NCBI GenBank assembly: GCA_035763125.1
Contig: DASUBU010000077.1
Coordinates: 1 to 9,542, forward strand
DNA from: SMAG-U1939 sp035763125
GTDB lineage: Bacteria; Chloroflexota; Ktedonobacteria; Ktedonobacterales; JADMIN01
Direction of reading: 5' to 3'
Length of the DNA: 9,542 nucleotides
Translations under genes and position numbers: made by a program
Notes under the pieces: model-generated
Databases searched by the model: none
What the model was told of the DNA's origin: nothing
The model's input: only the letters and a program-made list of their open reading frames with translations
Part shown: in pieces, positions 1 to 8,011 of the stretch
How positions within the stretch are numbered: position 1 is the first letter of the stretch
How the letters are laid out: the number at the start of each line of letters is the position of its first letter

Positions 1-341
1 CGCTCACGACCGATGAGCGGGGTCACTGGGATGGGAATGCCCATTGGGAGCGTGCTGGCCGAATTGGTCACATCGGCTGCGAGCGTCGCGGCAGCGCGGG
101 GAGGACGTAAGCGGCGCACTGCGTCGCGCAGGAGCCCGGCATCCTCAGCGCGCAGTCCCATCGCCGCAATGAGTAGCTCCAGCGTGTCCTTGTGTGGCGC
201 GCGGCGCACACCGCGCTCCAAATCGCTGATCGCGCGCACGCTCAGCTTCGCGCGCTCGGCCAACTCCTCCTGGGTGAGTCCGGCGGCTGTACGGTGACGC
301 CTGAGCAGTGTGGCGAGGGTGATCGCGGATGCTGTGGTCAC
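1..341 (-). CDS. XRE-family HTH regulator, N-terminal part (probable STAND/NB-ARC ATPase regulator), truncated by window edge
   Basis: I translated the minus strand by hand from a GTG at 341-339; 113 codons are visible before the left edge. Residues about 9-63 form a Cro/C1-type helix-turn-helix, with RRHRTAAGLTQEELAERA followed by ISDLERG. A linker then leads to VTPLIGRE at residues 106-113. In known families this motif opens a STAND (NB-ARC-like) ATPase domain, usually followed by a TPR-rich sensor region in proteins of 700-1000 or more residues. The start was chosen because AGGTGA sits 5 nt upstream of this GTG. Another in-frame GTG lies at 350-348 with a poorer ribosome site. The gene diverges from the heme peroxidase, but no regulatory link is shown. 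The HTH call is firm; the ATPase part is inferred from the short motif because the domain itself lies outside the window. Confidence 0.85.
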   Translation of the reverse strand, partial: MTTASAITLATLLRRHRTAAGLTQEELAERAKLSVRAISDLERGVRRAPHKDTLELLIAAMGLRAEDAGLLRDAVRRLRPPRAAATLAADVTNSASTLPMGIPIPVTPLIGRE

Positions 342-403
342 TGCGCTCACCTTGGTCCAGGCATGCTCTATCGAAACAACCGGATAGTGCTGGGATTGCA
401 CCC

Positions 404-414
404 ATGATAGCACA
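404..414 (-). promoter_or_regulatory. Extended -10 promoter for the HTH regulator
   Basis: The minus strand reads TGTGCTATCAT, which contains TGC-TATCAT, a TGn extended -10. It lies about 63 bp upstream of the chosen GTG start, so the leader would be roughly 55 nt. I see no good -35 at 16-18 bp. The 10-mer CATGATAGCA (plus strand, 403-412) recurs exactly at 3865-3874, upstream of dnaJ. A longer reading of the regulator gene from a GTG near 399 would put its start at or before the expected transcription start, which supports the downstream start. Confidence 0.45.
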
Positions 415-540
415 TGCGAAGATGGCATGCCCGAAGGCCTCCCTCGCGCGTGCTCCGGCGCCGCGCTCGCAATTGCTGCCGGTACATGCGTGGGTGAAAC
501 TGCCGGTTTGTCGTTGATAGTCGCAGGTCCCTCAGGCAGA

Positions 541-586
541 CTGGATGAACGCACGGGCGCATCCAGTGGGCCCGAAGATGGGCCCA
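541..586 (+). other. Two adjacent hairpins in the peroxidase leader
   Basis: The first inverted repeat has arms CTGGATG (541-547) and CATCCAG (560-566) around a 12-nt loop. The second follows directly with arms TGGGCCC (567-573) and GGGCCCA (580-586) around the 6-nt loop GAAGAT. Both arm pairs match perfectly. No T-run follows, so these are not classical intrinsic terminators. They may be RNA structures in the 5' leader or protein-binding dyads; the sequence does not decide. Confidence 0.5.
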
Positions 587-616
587 GTGGAGACGCAGTC
601 GTGAGCGGAAGTGAGG

Positions 617-642
617 GAGGCGGGTTGCCTGGCACCCGCCTC
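617..642 (+). other. Strong GC-rich hairpin just upstream of the peroxidase ribosome site
   Basis: Perfect 9-bp arms GAGGCGGGT (617-625) and ACCCGCCTC (634-642) enclose an 8-nt loop. The hairpin ends 12 nt before the AGAGG ribosome-binding sequence (655-659) of the peroxidase. It has no poly-T tail. It could stabilise the leader, act in attenuation, or be an operator dyad. Confidence 0.5.
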
Positions 643-665
643 GATGAAGAGATGAGAGGGCGACA

Positions 666-2348
666 GTGAAACCACGAGATGAGTTCGAGAAGTCGGTCGC
701 AAGGCTATCGCGACGTCATTTCCTGCGTAGAGCAGGGGCCGGCGCCGCGGGAGCCGCAGTTGCCTTCCGCCTTGACTTGCTGTTGGGGCCGCCGGTGGAG
801 GCTGCGCCGCTCACCTCCGGCCAACCAGCATTCCCTGGCGCATTCGGGCGTCTCTTCCCCACGCTGCCGCCGTTCGCGCCTGCCACCGACGCTGTACATG
901 CGGCGCTGATGGACATGGGCCAGCCCGGGGGCCTGCTCGACGCCCAGGACGACCTGACCCAGCCACCTGCCGCACTGATCACCGATCCTGCGCTCAGCGT
1001 CAACAACCCGGACAACATGACCCACACGGCTGGCACTCACTTCATGGGTCAGTTCATGGACCACGATATGACCTTTGATGCTACCTCGCCGCTAGGCCAG
1101 CCGACCGATCCCACCACCACGCGGAACTCGCGGACGGCAGCGTTTGACCTCGACTCGGTCTATGGGCTTGGTCCCATCGGTAGTCCCCAACTCTATGATC
1201 CCAACGACCGGGTGAAGCTGCGGGTCGGATTCGGCGGCATCTTCGAGGACTTGCCACGCCAGACCGATCTGGACGGCTCATCTGATCCGACGGCGCTCAT
1301 CAGCGATCCGCGCAATGACGAGACGCTGATCCTGGCGGGCCTGCAGGCAGCGTTCTTGAAGTTTCACAATCACGCTGTGGATTACGTGCGCTCCCAGGGC
1401 CGTGGCGATCCCGTCAGGGTATTTCTCGAGGCACGCCTGCTGACGACCTGGCACTACCAGTGGCTGATCGTCCACGAGTTCCTGCCGCTCTTCGTGGGAC
1501 AGGCGATGGTTGACGACATCCTGGAGAATGGTCCTCGCTTCTTCACACCCCACATGGGGCGAGCGTTCATCCCCGTCGAGTTCCAGACGGGATCGTACCG
1601 GTTCGGGCACAGCATGGTACGGCCATCGTACCGCGCCAACCTGCATGGCGATAACGGGGAGCCGTTCTTTGGCTTCATCTTCGACCCGTCACAGCATCCG
1701 GAGGACGCCTCGCAACCGCCACTCACTGATCCAAACGACCTGTCTGGCGGTGCTCGGGCGCCGCGGCGCTTCGTCGGCTGGCAGACTTTCTACGACTTTG
1801 GCGATGGTGAGGTGAAACCAAACAAGATCATTGACACATCGTTCTCCAGCCCCCTCTTTACGCTGCCCCTGCGCACGATCCCGCCGCACACAGGGCCGGT
1901 GTCACTGGCCCAGCGGAACTTGTTGCGCCACATCACCTGGAGTCTGCCATCAGGACAGGCGGTCGCCAGACACATGGGCATCACGCCGCTGTCACCTGAC
2001 AACTTCTCAGATCTGACTGGCTACGGCCTGGGCTTCGAGTCGAGCACGCCGCTGCTCTACTACGTGCTGCGCGAGGCCGCGCTGACGCAGACGACCCAGC
2101 CGACGCTGGTGCCATCACCGCCGCCCGCTCCCACCACAACACGAGGTGGCCTACGGCTGGGGCCGGTGGGCGGGCGGATCGTCGGCGAGGTCATCCTTGG
2201 CTTGTTGACGGCGGACCACACGTCGTACCTGGCGGCGCGGCCAGCTTGGAAGCCAGTCTTGCCCACGCGCAACGGTAGCACAGGCACCTTCCACATGGTG
2301 GACTTCCTCACCTTCGCAGGGGTGGATCCCGCCAGTCGCGGGCAGTGA
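666..2348 (+). CDS. Tat-exported animal-type heme peroxidase (An_peroxidase superfamily)
   Basis: The 560-residue protein starts at a GTG preceded by AGAGG with 6-nt spacing. The N-terminus carries a twin-arginine signal (SRRHFL at 15-20, then an Ala/Gly-rich hydrophobic stretch), with likely cleavage near VEA-AP (about 46). Distal-site residues Gln129 and His133 lie in GQFMDHD, with the same Q-x3-H spacing as myeloperoxidase Q91/H95. Arg216 and Glu219 lie in DPRNDE, matching R239/E242. The proximal His is His315 in YRFGHS, and its Asn partner is Asn418 in LAQRNLLR. Both carboxylates that esterify heme in mammalian enzymes (Asp132, Glu219) have counterparts, but the myeloperoxidase sulfonium Met is Thr here. 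SVYG (164-167) follows the expected calcium-loop region. It should be an active, exported, H2O2-using oxidase; the physiological substrate (halide or organic) is unknown. The family call is strong. Confidence 0.93.
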   Translation: MKPRDEFEKSVARLSRRHFLRRAGAGAAGAAVAFRLDLLLGPPVEAAPLTSGQPAFPGAFGRLFPTLPPFAPATDAVHAALMDMGQPGGLLDAQDDLTQPPAALITDPALSVNNPDNMTHTAGTHFMGQFMDHDMTFDATSPLGQPTDPTTTRNSRTAAFDLDSVYGLGPIGSPQLYDPNDRVKLRVGFGGIFEDLPRQTDLDGSSDPTALISDPRNDETLILAGLQAAFLKFHNHAVDYVRSQGRGDPVRVFLEARLLTTWHYQWLIVHEFLPLFVGQAMVDDILENGPRFFTPHMGRAFIPVEFQTGSYRFGHSMVRPSYRANLHGDNGEPFFGFIFDPSQHPEDASQPPLTDPNDLSGGARAPRRFVGWQTFYDFGDGEVKPNKIIDTSFSSPLFTLPLRTIPPHTGPVSLAQRNLLRHITWSLPSGQAVARHMGITPLSPDNFSDLTGYGLGFESSTPLLYYVLREAALTQTTQPTLVPSPPPAPTTTRGGLRLGPVGGRIVGEVILGLLTADHTSYLAARPAWKPVLPTRNGSTGTFHMVDFLTFAGVDPASRGQ

Positions 2349-2385
2349 GGGGAGTAGCACTGGCTGGCGCTGCCGATGGGGGATA

Positions 2386-2559
2386 GTGCTCTACTTCGCG
2401 CTGCTGTGGGGACCGCTGGTCGAATTCGCCGCGCGCCAGCCCGAGCGCCAGGGCCAGGGCCAGGGCCTCGTGCTGGCCGATCTGCTCGCGCTCGTTCTGC
2501 TGCTGCTCTTCGACTGGCGGCTCAAGCGGCGAGAGCGACGCGCGAGCGCGGCTGACTAG
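2386..2559 (+). CDS. Small hydrophobic ORF, possible membrane protein
   Basis: This open frame of 57 residues begins at a GTG and ends at TAG 2557-2559. Two hydrophobic stretches are visible: residues 1-16 (YFALLWGPLVEF) and about 28-43 (LVLADLLALVLLLLF). A basic tail, KRRERR, follows the second. A polar QGQGQG linker between them is encoded by a short CAGGGC repeat. GGGGG lies only about 3 nt before the GTG, a cramped ribosome site. No ATG, GTG or TTG occurs in frame in the stretch I read back to about 2290, inside the peroxidase gene. The ORF starts 38 bp after the peroxidase stop, so it could be cotranscribed. I do not recognise the family. It could be a real small membrane protein or a chance frame in GC-rich DNA. 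Confidence 0.5.
   Translation: MLYFALLWGPLVEFAARQPERQGQGQGLVLADLLALVLLLLFDWRLKRRERRASAAD
2448..2467 (+). repeat. Short tandem CAGGGC hexamer repeat
   Basis: About three units of CAGGGC run in tandem and encode the QGQGQG linker of the small hydrophobic ORF. The repeat is in frame, so a change in unit number would lengthen or shorten the linker by two residues without a frameshift. Confidence 0.6.
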
Positions 2560-3702
2560 TCACTCGAAGCCGAGGCGATCTTTGAGGTTGTCGAGGAAGT
2601 TGTGTGCGCCCTTCTCGGCCTGCTGGCGCTCGATCTCGGCAAACTCGCGCAGCAGCTCTCGCTGACGGCTGGTGAGCGATTGCGGAGTGACGACCTTGAC
2701 CGACACCAGCTCGTCGCCGCGCTGGTTGCTGTGGATCACCGGCACGCCCTTGCCCTTCAGCCGGAAGTTGCGCCCACTCTGGGTTCCCGCTGGCACCTTC
2801 AGCGTCTCTTTGCCGTCGAGGGTTGGCACCTCCACCTCGGCGCCCAGCGCCGCGTCGCCGAAGCTGATCGGCAGATCGAAGAGGATGTCTTGCCCCTGGC
2901 GCTTGAAGTATTCGTGCGGCTTGACCGTCAGCACGACGAAGAGATTGCCAGAGGTGCCGCCACGCGCGGCGGCCTCGCCCTCGCCCGTCACGCGCACCGT
3001 GATGCCGTCGTCCACGCCGGCAGGGATGTTGACCGTCACACGCCGCACGTTGCGCACGCGCCCCTGGCCCGAGCAGCGCTCGCAGGGCGTCGTGATCACG
3101 CGGCCCTCGCCACGGCAGCGGTCGCAGACCATCACGTTGACGAACTGGCCGAAGATGGACTGCTGGACGCGCCGAATCTCGCCGGTCCCCTGGCAAGCTG
3201 TGCAGCGCGCCGTATTCGTCCCCGGCTGGGCGCCGGAGCCGCGACAGTTGGGGCAGCTTTCCCAGCGCGGAATCTCGATGTCCTTCTGGCAGCCGCGCAC
3301 CGCCTCCTCGAATGAGATCGTCAGCTCGTAGCGCAGGTCAGCTCCGCGCTGTGCCGTGCCACGGCGCGCTGTGCCCGCTGCGCCGGCTGCCGTGGCGAAG
3401 ATCTGCTCGAAGATGTCGCTGAAGCTGCCGAAGCCTCCGAAACCCTCGAAGGGACTGCCGCCGGCCCCCGCGCCCGCCCCGACGCCGGCATGGCCGAAGC
3501 GATCGTAGGCCTGGCGCTTCTGCGCGTCGCCCAGCACCTCGTACGCCTCATTGATCTCTTTGAAGCGTTCCTCAGCGCCGTTCTCACGGTTCACATCAGG
3601 GTGATATTGGCGCGCCAGCCGCCGGAAGGCCTTCTTGATCTCATCCTCATTGGCGCTGCGCGTCACGCCCAGCACGTCATAGTAGTCGCGTTTGGCGGCC
3701 AT
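2560..3702 (-). CDS. dnaJ: Chaperone protein DnaJ (Hsp40)
   Basis: This full-length 380-residue type I DnaJ is the J-domain cochaperone that delivers clients to DnaK and stimulates its ATPase. The J domain covers residues about 6-70, with the catalytic HPD at 34-36. A Gly/Phe-rich stretch covers about 73-100. The zinc-finger domain has four CxxCxGxG repeats, starting at Cys150 (CPNCRGSG), Cys167 (CTACQGTG), Cys193 (CDRCRGEG) and Cys207 (CERCSGQG). The C-terminal client-binding region follows. The ATG start has GAGGA about 5 nt upstream. The gene lies downstream of dnaK but is separated from it by 340 bp, unusual for a simple operon, so an extra promoter is plausible. Its TGA stop directly abuts the stop codon of the convergent small ORF, leaving no room for a terminator outside coding sequence. 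Confidence 0.98.
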   Translation of the reverse strand: MAAKRDYYDVLGVTRSANEDEIKKAFRRLARQYHPDVNRENGAEERFKEINEAYEVLGDAQKRQAYDRFGHAGVGAGAGAGGSPFEGFGGFGSFSDIFEQIFATAAGAAGTARRGTAQRGADLRYELTISFEEAVRGCQKDIEIPRWESCPNCRGSGAQPGTNTARCTACQGTGEIRRVQQSIFGQFVNVMVCDRCRGEGRVITTPCERCSGQGRVRNVRRVTVNIPAGVDDGITVRVTGEGEAAARGGTSGNLFVVLTVKPHEYFKRQGQDILFDLPISFGDAALGAEVEVPTLDGKETLKVPAGTQSGRNFRLKGKGVPVIHSNQRGDELVSVKVVTPQSLTSRQRELLREFAEIERQQAEKGAHNFLDNLKDRLGFE

Positions 3703-3865
3703 ACGCTTCCTCTTCTCGCGGGATCCCCCAGCCGCCCATCGGCGGCGCGGCCGGCCCCGAACACAAGTTCACTTATGATACAAGACGTGTGAAGAGTGGG
3801 ATATCCGCCGTCCGGCGGAAACTGGCGCGCGGGGCACCACCGGCTGCCGCGAGGAGACTAGCGGC

Positions 3866-3876
3866 ATGATAGCATG
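3866..3876 (-). promoter_or_regulatory. Candidate extended -10 promoter for dnaJ
   Basis: The minus strand reads CATGCTATCATG, with TGC before TATCAT. It shares ten bases exactly with the motif upstream of the HTH regulator (403-412). No good -35 is present at normal spacing, but extended -10 promoters often lack one. Transcription from here would give dnaJ a leader of roughly 155 nt. The alternative TATCAT at 3780-3775 would give about 65 nt. Confidence 0.35.
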
Positions 3877-4000
3877 TGGCGCCCCACGCTTAGGACTGTG
3901 TGCCTAGCGTCCTCTCTTCCCTTTGGGTAGCGCGCGTGCCCCCTGCGCGGCTGGGCGAGGCGGGCCTCGCTGCTACAGCCGATGGAAGCAAGCGCCCCGG

Positions 4001-4040
4001 CCTCCCCCTCTCCGCGCACGGAGAGGGGGTTGGGGGTGAG
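4001..4040 (-). repeat. REP-like C/G-rich hairpin just downstream of dnaK, possible terminator or mRNA-end element
   Basis: Arms CCCCCTCTCCG (4004-4014) and CGGAGAGGGGG (4019-4029) pair perfectly over 11 bp around the 4-nt loop CGCA. They are flanked by CCT and TTGGGGGTGAGG. The element begins 2-3 nt after the dnaK stop. No U-run follows in the dnaK transcript, so it is not a standard intrinsic terminator. From general knowledge, elements of this pattern (CCCCTCTCC, loop, GGAGAGGGG, then GGGGGTGAGG) recur between genes in many Chloroflexota and other GC-rich genomes. Only this one copy is seen here. Confidence 0.55.
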
Positions 4041-4042
4041 GA

Positions 4043-5935
<1,893 letters not shown>

Positions 5936-5971
5936 GCGGGACCTCCTCAGACAAGACTGAACGTACTCAAA

Positions 5972-5989
5972 TGAGTTGACCTCAACTCA
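5972..5989. promoter_or_regulatory. Perfect 18-bp palindrome upstream of dnaK, HAIR-like operator candidate
   Basis: The sequence TGAGTTGACCTCAACTCA has perfect 8-bp arms around CC, 37 bp upstream of the dnaK start and 24 bp before its ribosome site. A further half-site makes an overlapping dyad ACTCA-AA-TGAGT at 5965-5976, so three TGAGT/ACTCA half-sites are packed into 25 bp. The core TGAGT-N8-ACTCA resembles the HspR operator HAIR (CTTGAGT-N7-ACTCAAG) but has one extra spacer base and lacks the outer CT/AG. It has no T-run, so a terminator is unlikely. Confidence 0.5.
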
Positions 5990-5995
5990 CCCACA

Positions 5996-6060
5996 CCGGC
6001 CCTCGCAGGCGAACGGCCGGCAGAAACCGCTTTGGATGCTGGGGCAGGACCCTGACCCAG
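5996..6060 (-). other. Hairpins in the grpE-dnaK spacer
   Basis: Two inverted repeats lie between the grpE stop and the HAIR-like palindrome. The arms CTGGGGCAG (6039-6047) and CTGACCCAG (6052-6060) pair with one G-A mismatch around loop GACC. The arms CCGGCC (5996-6001) and GGCCGG (6015-6020) enclose a 13-nt loop. Neither is followed by a U-run. They may mark a processing site or partial attenuation between grpE and dnaK. Confidence 0.35.
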
Positions 6061-6085
6061 CCGGCGAACACAGTCGCGGTGCGCG

Positions 6086-6838
6086 CTACGACGCCTCCTC
6101 CTTCGTGGCGGCGTCCGTTGGCGGCGCCTCGGCTTCGGCATGCGGCGGAGTCTGCTCGGCCTCCGCCGGGGATGTAGACGCTTCACTGGGCGCCTTGGCA
6201 ACCTGCACCAGCGCCGGCCGCAGCAGCACGCCCTCCAGCTCGTAGCCGCGCTGCAAGATCAGCGCGACGCTGCCTGCTGGATGCTCCGCCGTCTCTATCT
6301 CCCCTACGGCCTCGTGGACCTGCGGGTTGAAGGGCTGGCCCGGCTCGGCGGCAATTGGCCGCGCGCCGCTGGCCGAGAGCGCCCCCTGCAGCTGCATCTC
6401 GATCAAGGCAAGGCCGCTGATCCACGAATAGCCGCGCAGGCTGTCGGGCAGCGTGCTGAAGGCGCGCTCGAAGTTATCCAGCGCCGGCAGCATCAGCGCC
6501 AGCGCCCGCCCGGCGGCCATCCGCTCGCGCTGCTCCTGCTCGGTCTGCATGCGCCGCCGGAAGTTAGCGAGATCAGCCGCGGCACGCTGCCAGCGCTGCA
6601 TGTAATCCGTCGCCGCGCTACGCTCGCGCTCCAGCTCGGCCTCCAGCTCCGTGACACGCCGCGCTGGCGCCTCGGGCGCGTCGGGCGTCTCCGCAGTATC
6701 GGCCGCGCGCGACGACTCTCCATCGGCAGCGGCATCCACCGCCGGCTGCTCGGCAGCCTGCGCTGCGGGCTCCTGGTCCGGCGCCTGTCCAGCGTCAGAT
6801 AGGTTGGTCGTATCGGTCGTGCCATTGTCTAGAGACAT
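6086..6838 (-). CDS. grpE: Nucleotide exchange factor GrpE
   Basis: From the ATG at 6838 the protein has 250 residues. GrpE is the dimeric exchange factor that releases ADP from DnaK. Residues 1-58 are an acidic, Ala/Pro/Glu-rich, probably disordered head. The long coiled-coil helix follows (about 60-112, RVTELEAELERERSAATDYM onward), with LANFRRRMQ typical of the family. The C-terminal beta domain shows FNPQVHEAV (170-178) and RGYELEGVLLRPALVQVAK (197-215). An Ala/Pro/Glu-rich tail of about 35 residues is longer than usual. The ATG is preferred because GAGG lies 5 nt before it. A GTG at 6859 overlapping the hrcA stop (GTGA) would add seven residues but has a poor ribosome site. The gap to hrcA is only 17 nt, which implies one transcript. 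Confidence 0.96.
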   Translation of the reverse strand: MSLDNGTTDTTNLSDAGQAPDQEPAAQAAEQPAVDAAADGESSRAADTAETPDAPEAPARRVTELEAELERERSAATDYMQRWQRAAADLANFRRRMQTEQEQRERMAAGRALALMLPALDNFERAFSTLPDSLRGYSWISGLALIEMQLQGALSASGARPIAAEPGQPFNPQVHEAVGEIETAEHPAGSVALILQRGYELEGVLLRPALVQVAKAPSEASTSPAEAEQTPPHAEAEAPPTDAATKEEAS

Positions 6839-6855
6839 CGCGTCCTCGCCTCTCC

Positions 6856-7944
6856 TCACTCGCCCAGATCGCGCGTATCGTCGGCCGGCGAGAGCTCCGA
6901 GAGCAGATCGTCGAGCATCTGCGCCATGAAGCGCACGACAGCAATCGCGCGGCTGTACTGCATGCGTGTCGGGCCAACCACGCCGATCAGCCCGCCCGGC
7001 TGGCCCTGCGCCCCGTAGCGCGCGACCACCACACTCATATCCTTGAGCGCGTCGCTGGCGTGCTCCGAGCCGATGATGACCTGCACACCCTCTGATTCCA
7101 GCACCTGCGGCGCAAGCGCCGGCAGGAACTGGCTGCGCTCCAGCACCTCGACCACATGCCGGATACGCTCCGGGTCGCCGTGGGCGAACTCCTCGCGCGC
7201 CAGCAATTGCAGGATGCCATCCCAGTAGAAGGCATCAGGCGAGAAGTTGTCGAGCTGAGCGAGCACGCGCGCCAGCGACTCGGCCACGATCTGCTCGTTG
7301 GGCGCGAGGAAGTCGCGCTCGCCATCCAGCAGGGTCTCGACACTGGCCGCCGTTGCCCCACGGAAGCGCGCATTGAAGCGCGTGGCGACGCGGCTTAGCT
7401 CGTCCTGGCTGGCGGGGCTATCCAGCAGCAGCCGCTCCTGGCGCACGGTGCCGTCAGAGCGCACCAGCACGAGCAGCGCGACCGACTCGTAGAGCGAGAG
7501 CAGCTCGAAGTGCTTGAGCTGGGCCTGGGTGGCACGCGGCGGGGTGACGATCGCCGCGCTCTGCAGCAACTGCGCCATCACCGAGGCCGTCAGCCGCACC
7601 CACTCATCGAGCTGGTGCTGCACCTGGTAGAACTGGTGGCGAATCTGGCGCTGCTCGTCCAGCGAGAGCCGCGACTCGCGCATCAGGCGCTCGACGAAGT
7701 AGCGGTAGCCGAGGTCAGTGGGCACGCGGCCGGCCGAAACGTGGGGCTGGGCGATCAGGCCTTCTTCTTCGAGCGCGGCCAGCTCGTTGCGGACGGTGGC
7801 GCTGGCGTAGCCGGGACCGTAGACGCTGGCGAGCTGATCGGAGAGATCCTTGGAGGGGACCGGCTCGGCGGTGCGGATATACTGCTCGACGAGCGCGCGC
7901 AGGATGAGCTCCTTGCGGGGGCTCAGGGGCCGTTCTCGCGCCAT
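6856..7944 (-). CDS. hrcA: Heat-inducible transcription repressor HrcA
   Basis: This 362-residue HrcA binds CIRCE operators and represses chaperone operons; GroEL normally supports its active fold. The N-terminal winged helix covers about residues 5-78. It includes ATVRNELAALEEEGLI (49-64) and the family signature HVSAGRVPTDLGYRYFV (68-84). The C-terminal GAF-like domain ends with GVVGPTRMQYSRAI (321-334), the conserved GPTRM segment. The start is the ATG at 7944, with GAGG upstream at suitable spacing. The frame stays open back to 8046, but that upstream ATG lies at or before the predicted transcription start, so the extra 34 residues are not credible. It is the first gene of the heat-shock cluster, with two CIRCE-like sites upstream, which indicates autorepression. 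Confidence 0.97.
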   Translation of the reverse strand: MARERPLSPRKELILRALVEQYIRTAEPVPSKDLSDQLASVYGPGYASATVRNELAALEEEGLIAQPHVSAGRVPTDLGYRYFVERLMRESRLSLDEQRQIRHQFYQVQHQLDEWVRLTASVMAQLLQSAAIVTPPRATQAQLKHFELLSLYESVALLVLVRSDGTVRQERLLLDSPASQDELSRVATRFNARFRGATAASVETLLDGERDFLAPNEQIVAESLARVLAQLDNFSPDAFYWDGILQLLAREEFAHGDPERIRHVVEVLERSQFLPALAPQVLESEGVQVIIGSEHASDALKDMSVVVARYGAQGQPGGLIGVVGPTRMQYSRAIAVVRFMAQMLDDLLSELSPADDTRDLGE

Positions 7945-8011
7945 CGTCCGCCTCGTCTCTCGCCAGTGTATCGCCGTGCTGCCGCTTCCCGCCGTTGCCC
8001 CGCGCGCCGCG

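Larger units (their letters stand above)
342..665. other. Divergent intergenic region between the HTH regulator and the heme peroxidase
   Basis: This 324-bp stretch holds the regulator's promoter on its left side and a hairpin-rich leader on its right side (541-642). I see no convincing -35/-10 pair for the peroxidase; GATAGT at 516-521 is a weak -10 candidate without a -35. An 80-codon plus-strand frame (427-669) runs through it and overlaps the peroxidase start by four bases (GTGA). It passes straight through the hairpins, is of low complexity, has no clear ribosome site and matches no family I know, so I do not call it a gene. Confidence 0.6.
3703..4042. other. dnaK-dnaJ intergenic region, probable dnaJ promoter and structured leader
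   Basis: This 340-bp gap has no credible gene. Read in the direction of dnaJ transcription it holds the G/C hairpin just after dnaK (4004-4029), an imperfect bulged hairpin (3886-3910), an imperfect 20-bp dyad (3871-3890, 8 of 10 positions paired), a TGC-TATCAT extended -10 (3874-3866), a short palindrome TCCGCCG/CGGCGGA (3804-3819), a second -10-like TATCAT (3780-3775) in a locally AT-rich patch, and a GCCGCC/GGCGGC hairpin (3731-3746) about 20 nt before the dnaJ ribosome site. This looks like a regulatory leader rather than decayed coding DNA. Confidence 0.55.

Noticed and set aside
145..405. 86-codon minus-strand ATG frame
   Set aside because: It is a different frame from the clear HTH coding sequence covering the same DNA, and its start lies at the -10 element.
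2602..3331. Two plus-strand frames of about 220-237 codons opposite dnaJ
   Set aside because: These are shadows of dnaJ, whose J domain and zinc fingers are clear on the minus strand.
4004..4029. Intrinsic terminator for dnaK
   Set aside because: The stem is strong but no U-run follows on the transcript strand, so I describe it as a REP-like hairpin with only possible terminator function.
6839..6859. GTG start for GrpE overlapping the hrcA stop
   Set aside because: The ribosome site is poor compared with the GAGG before ATG 6838. It remains possible but changes only seven residues.
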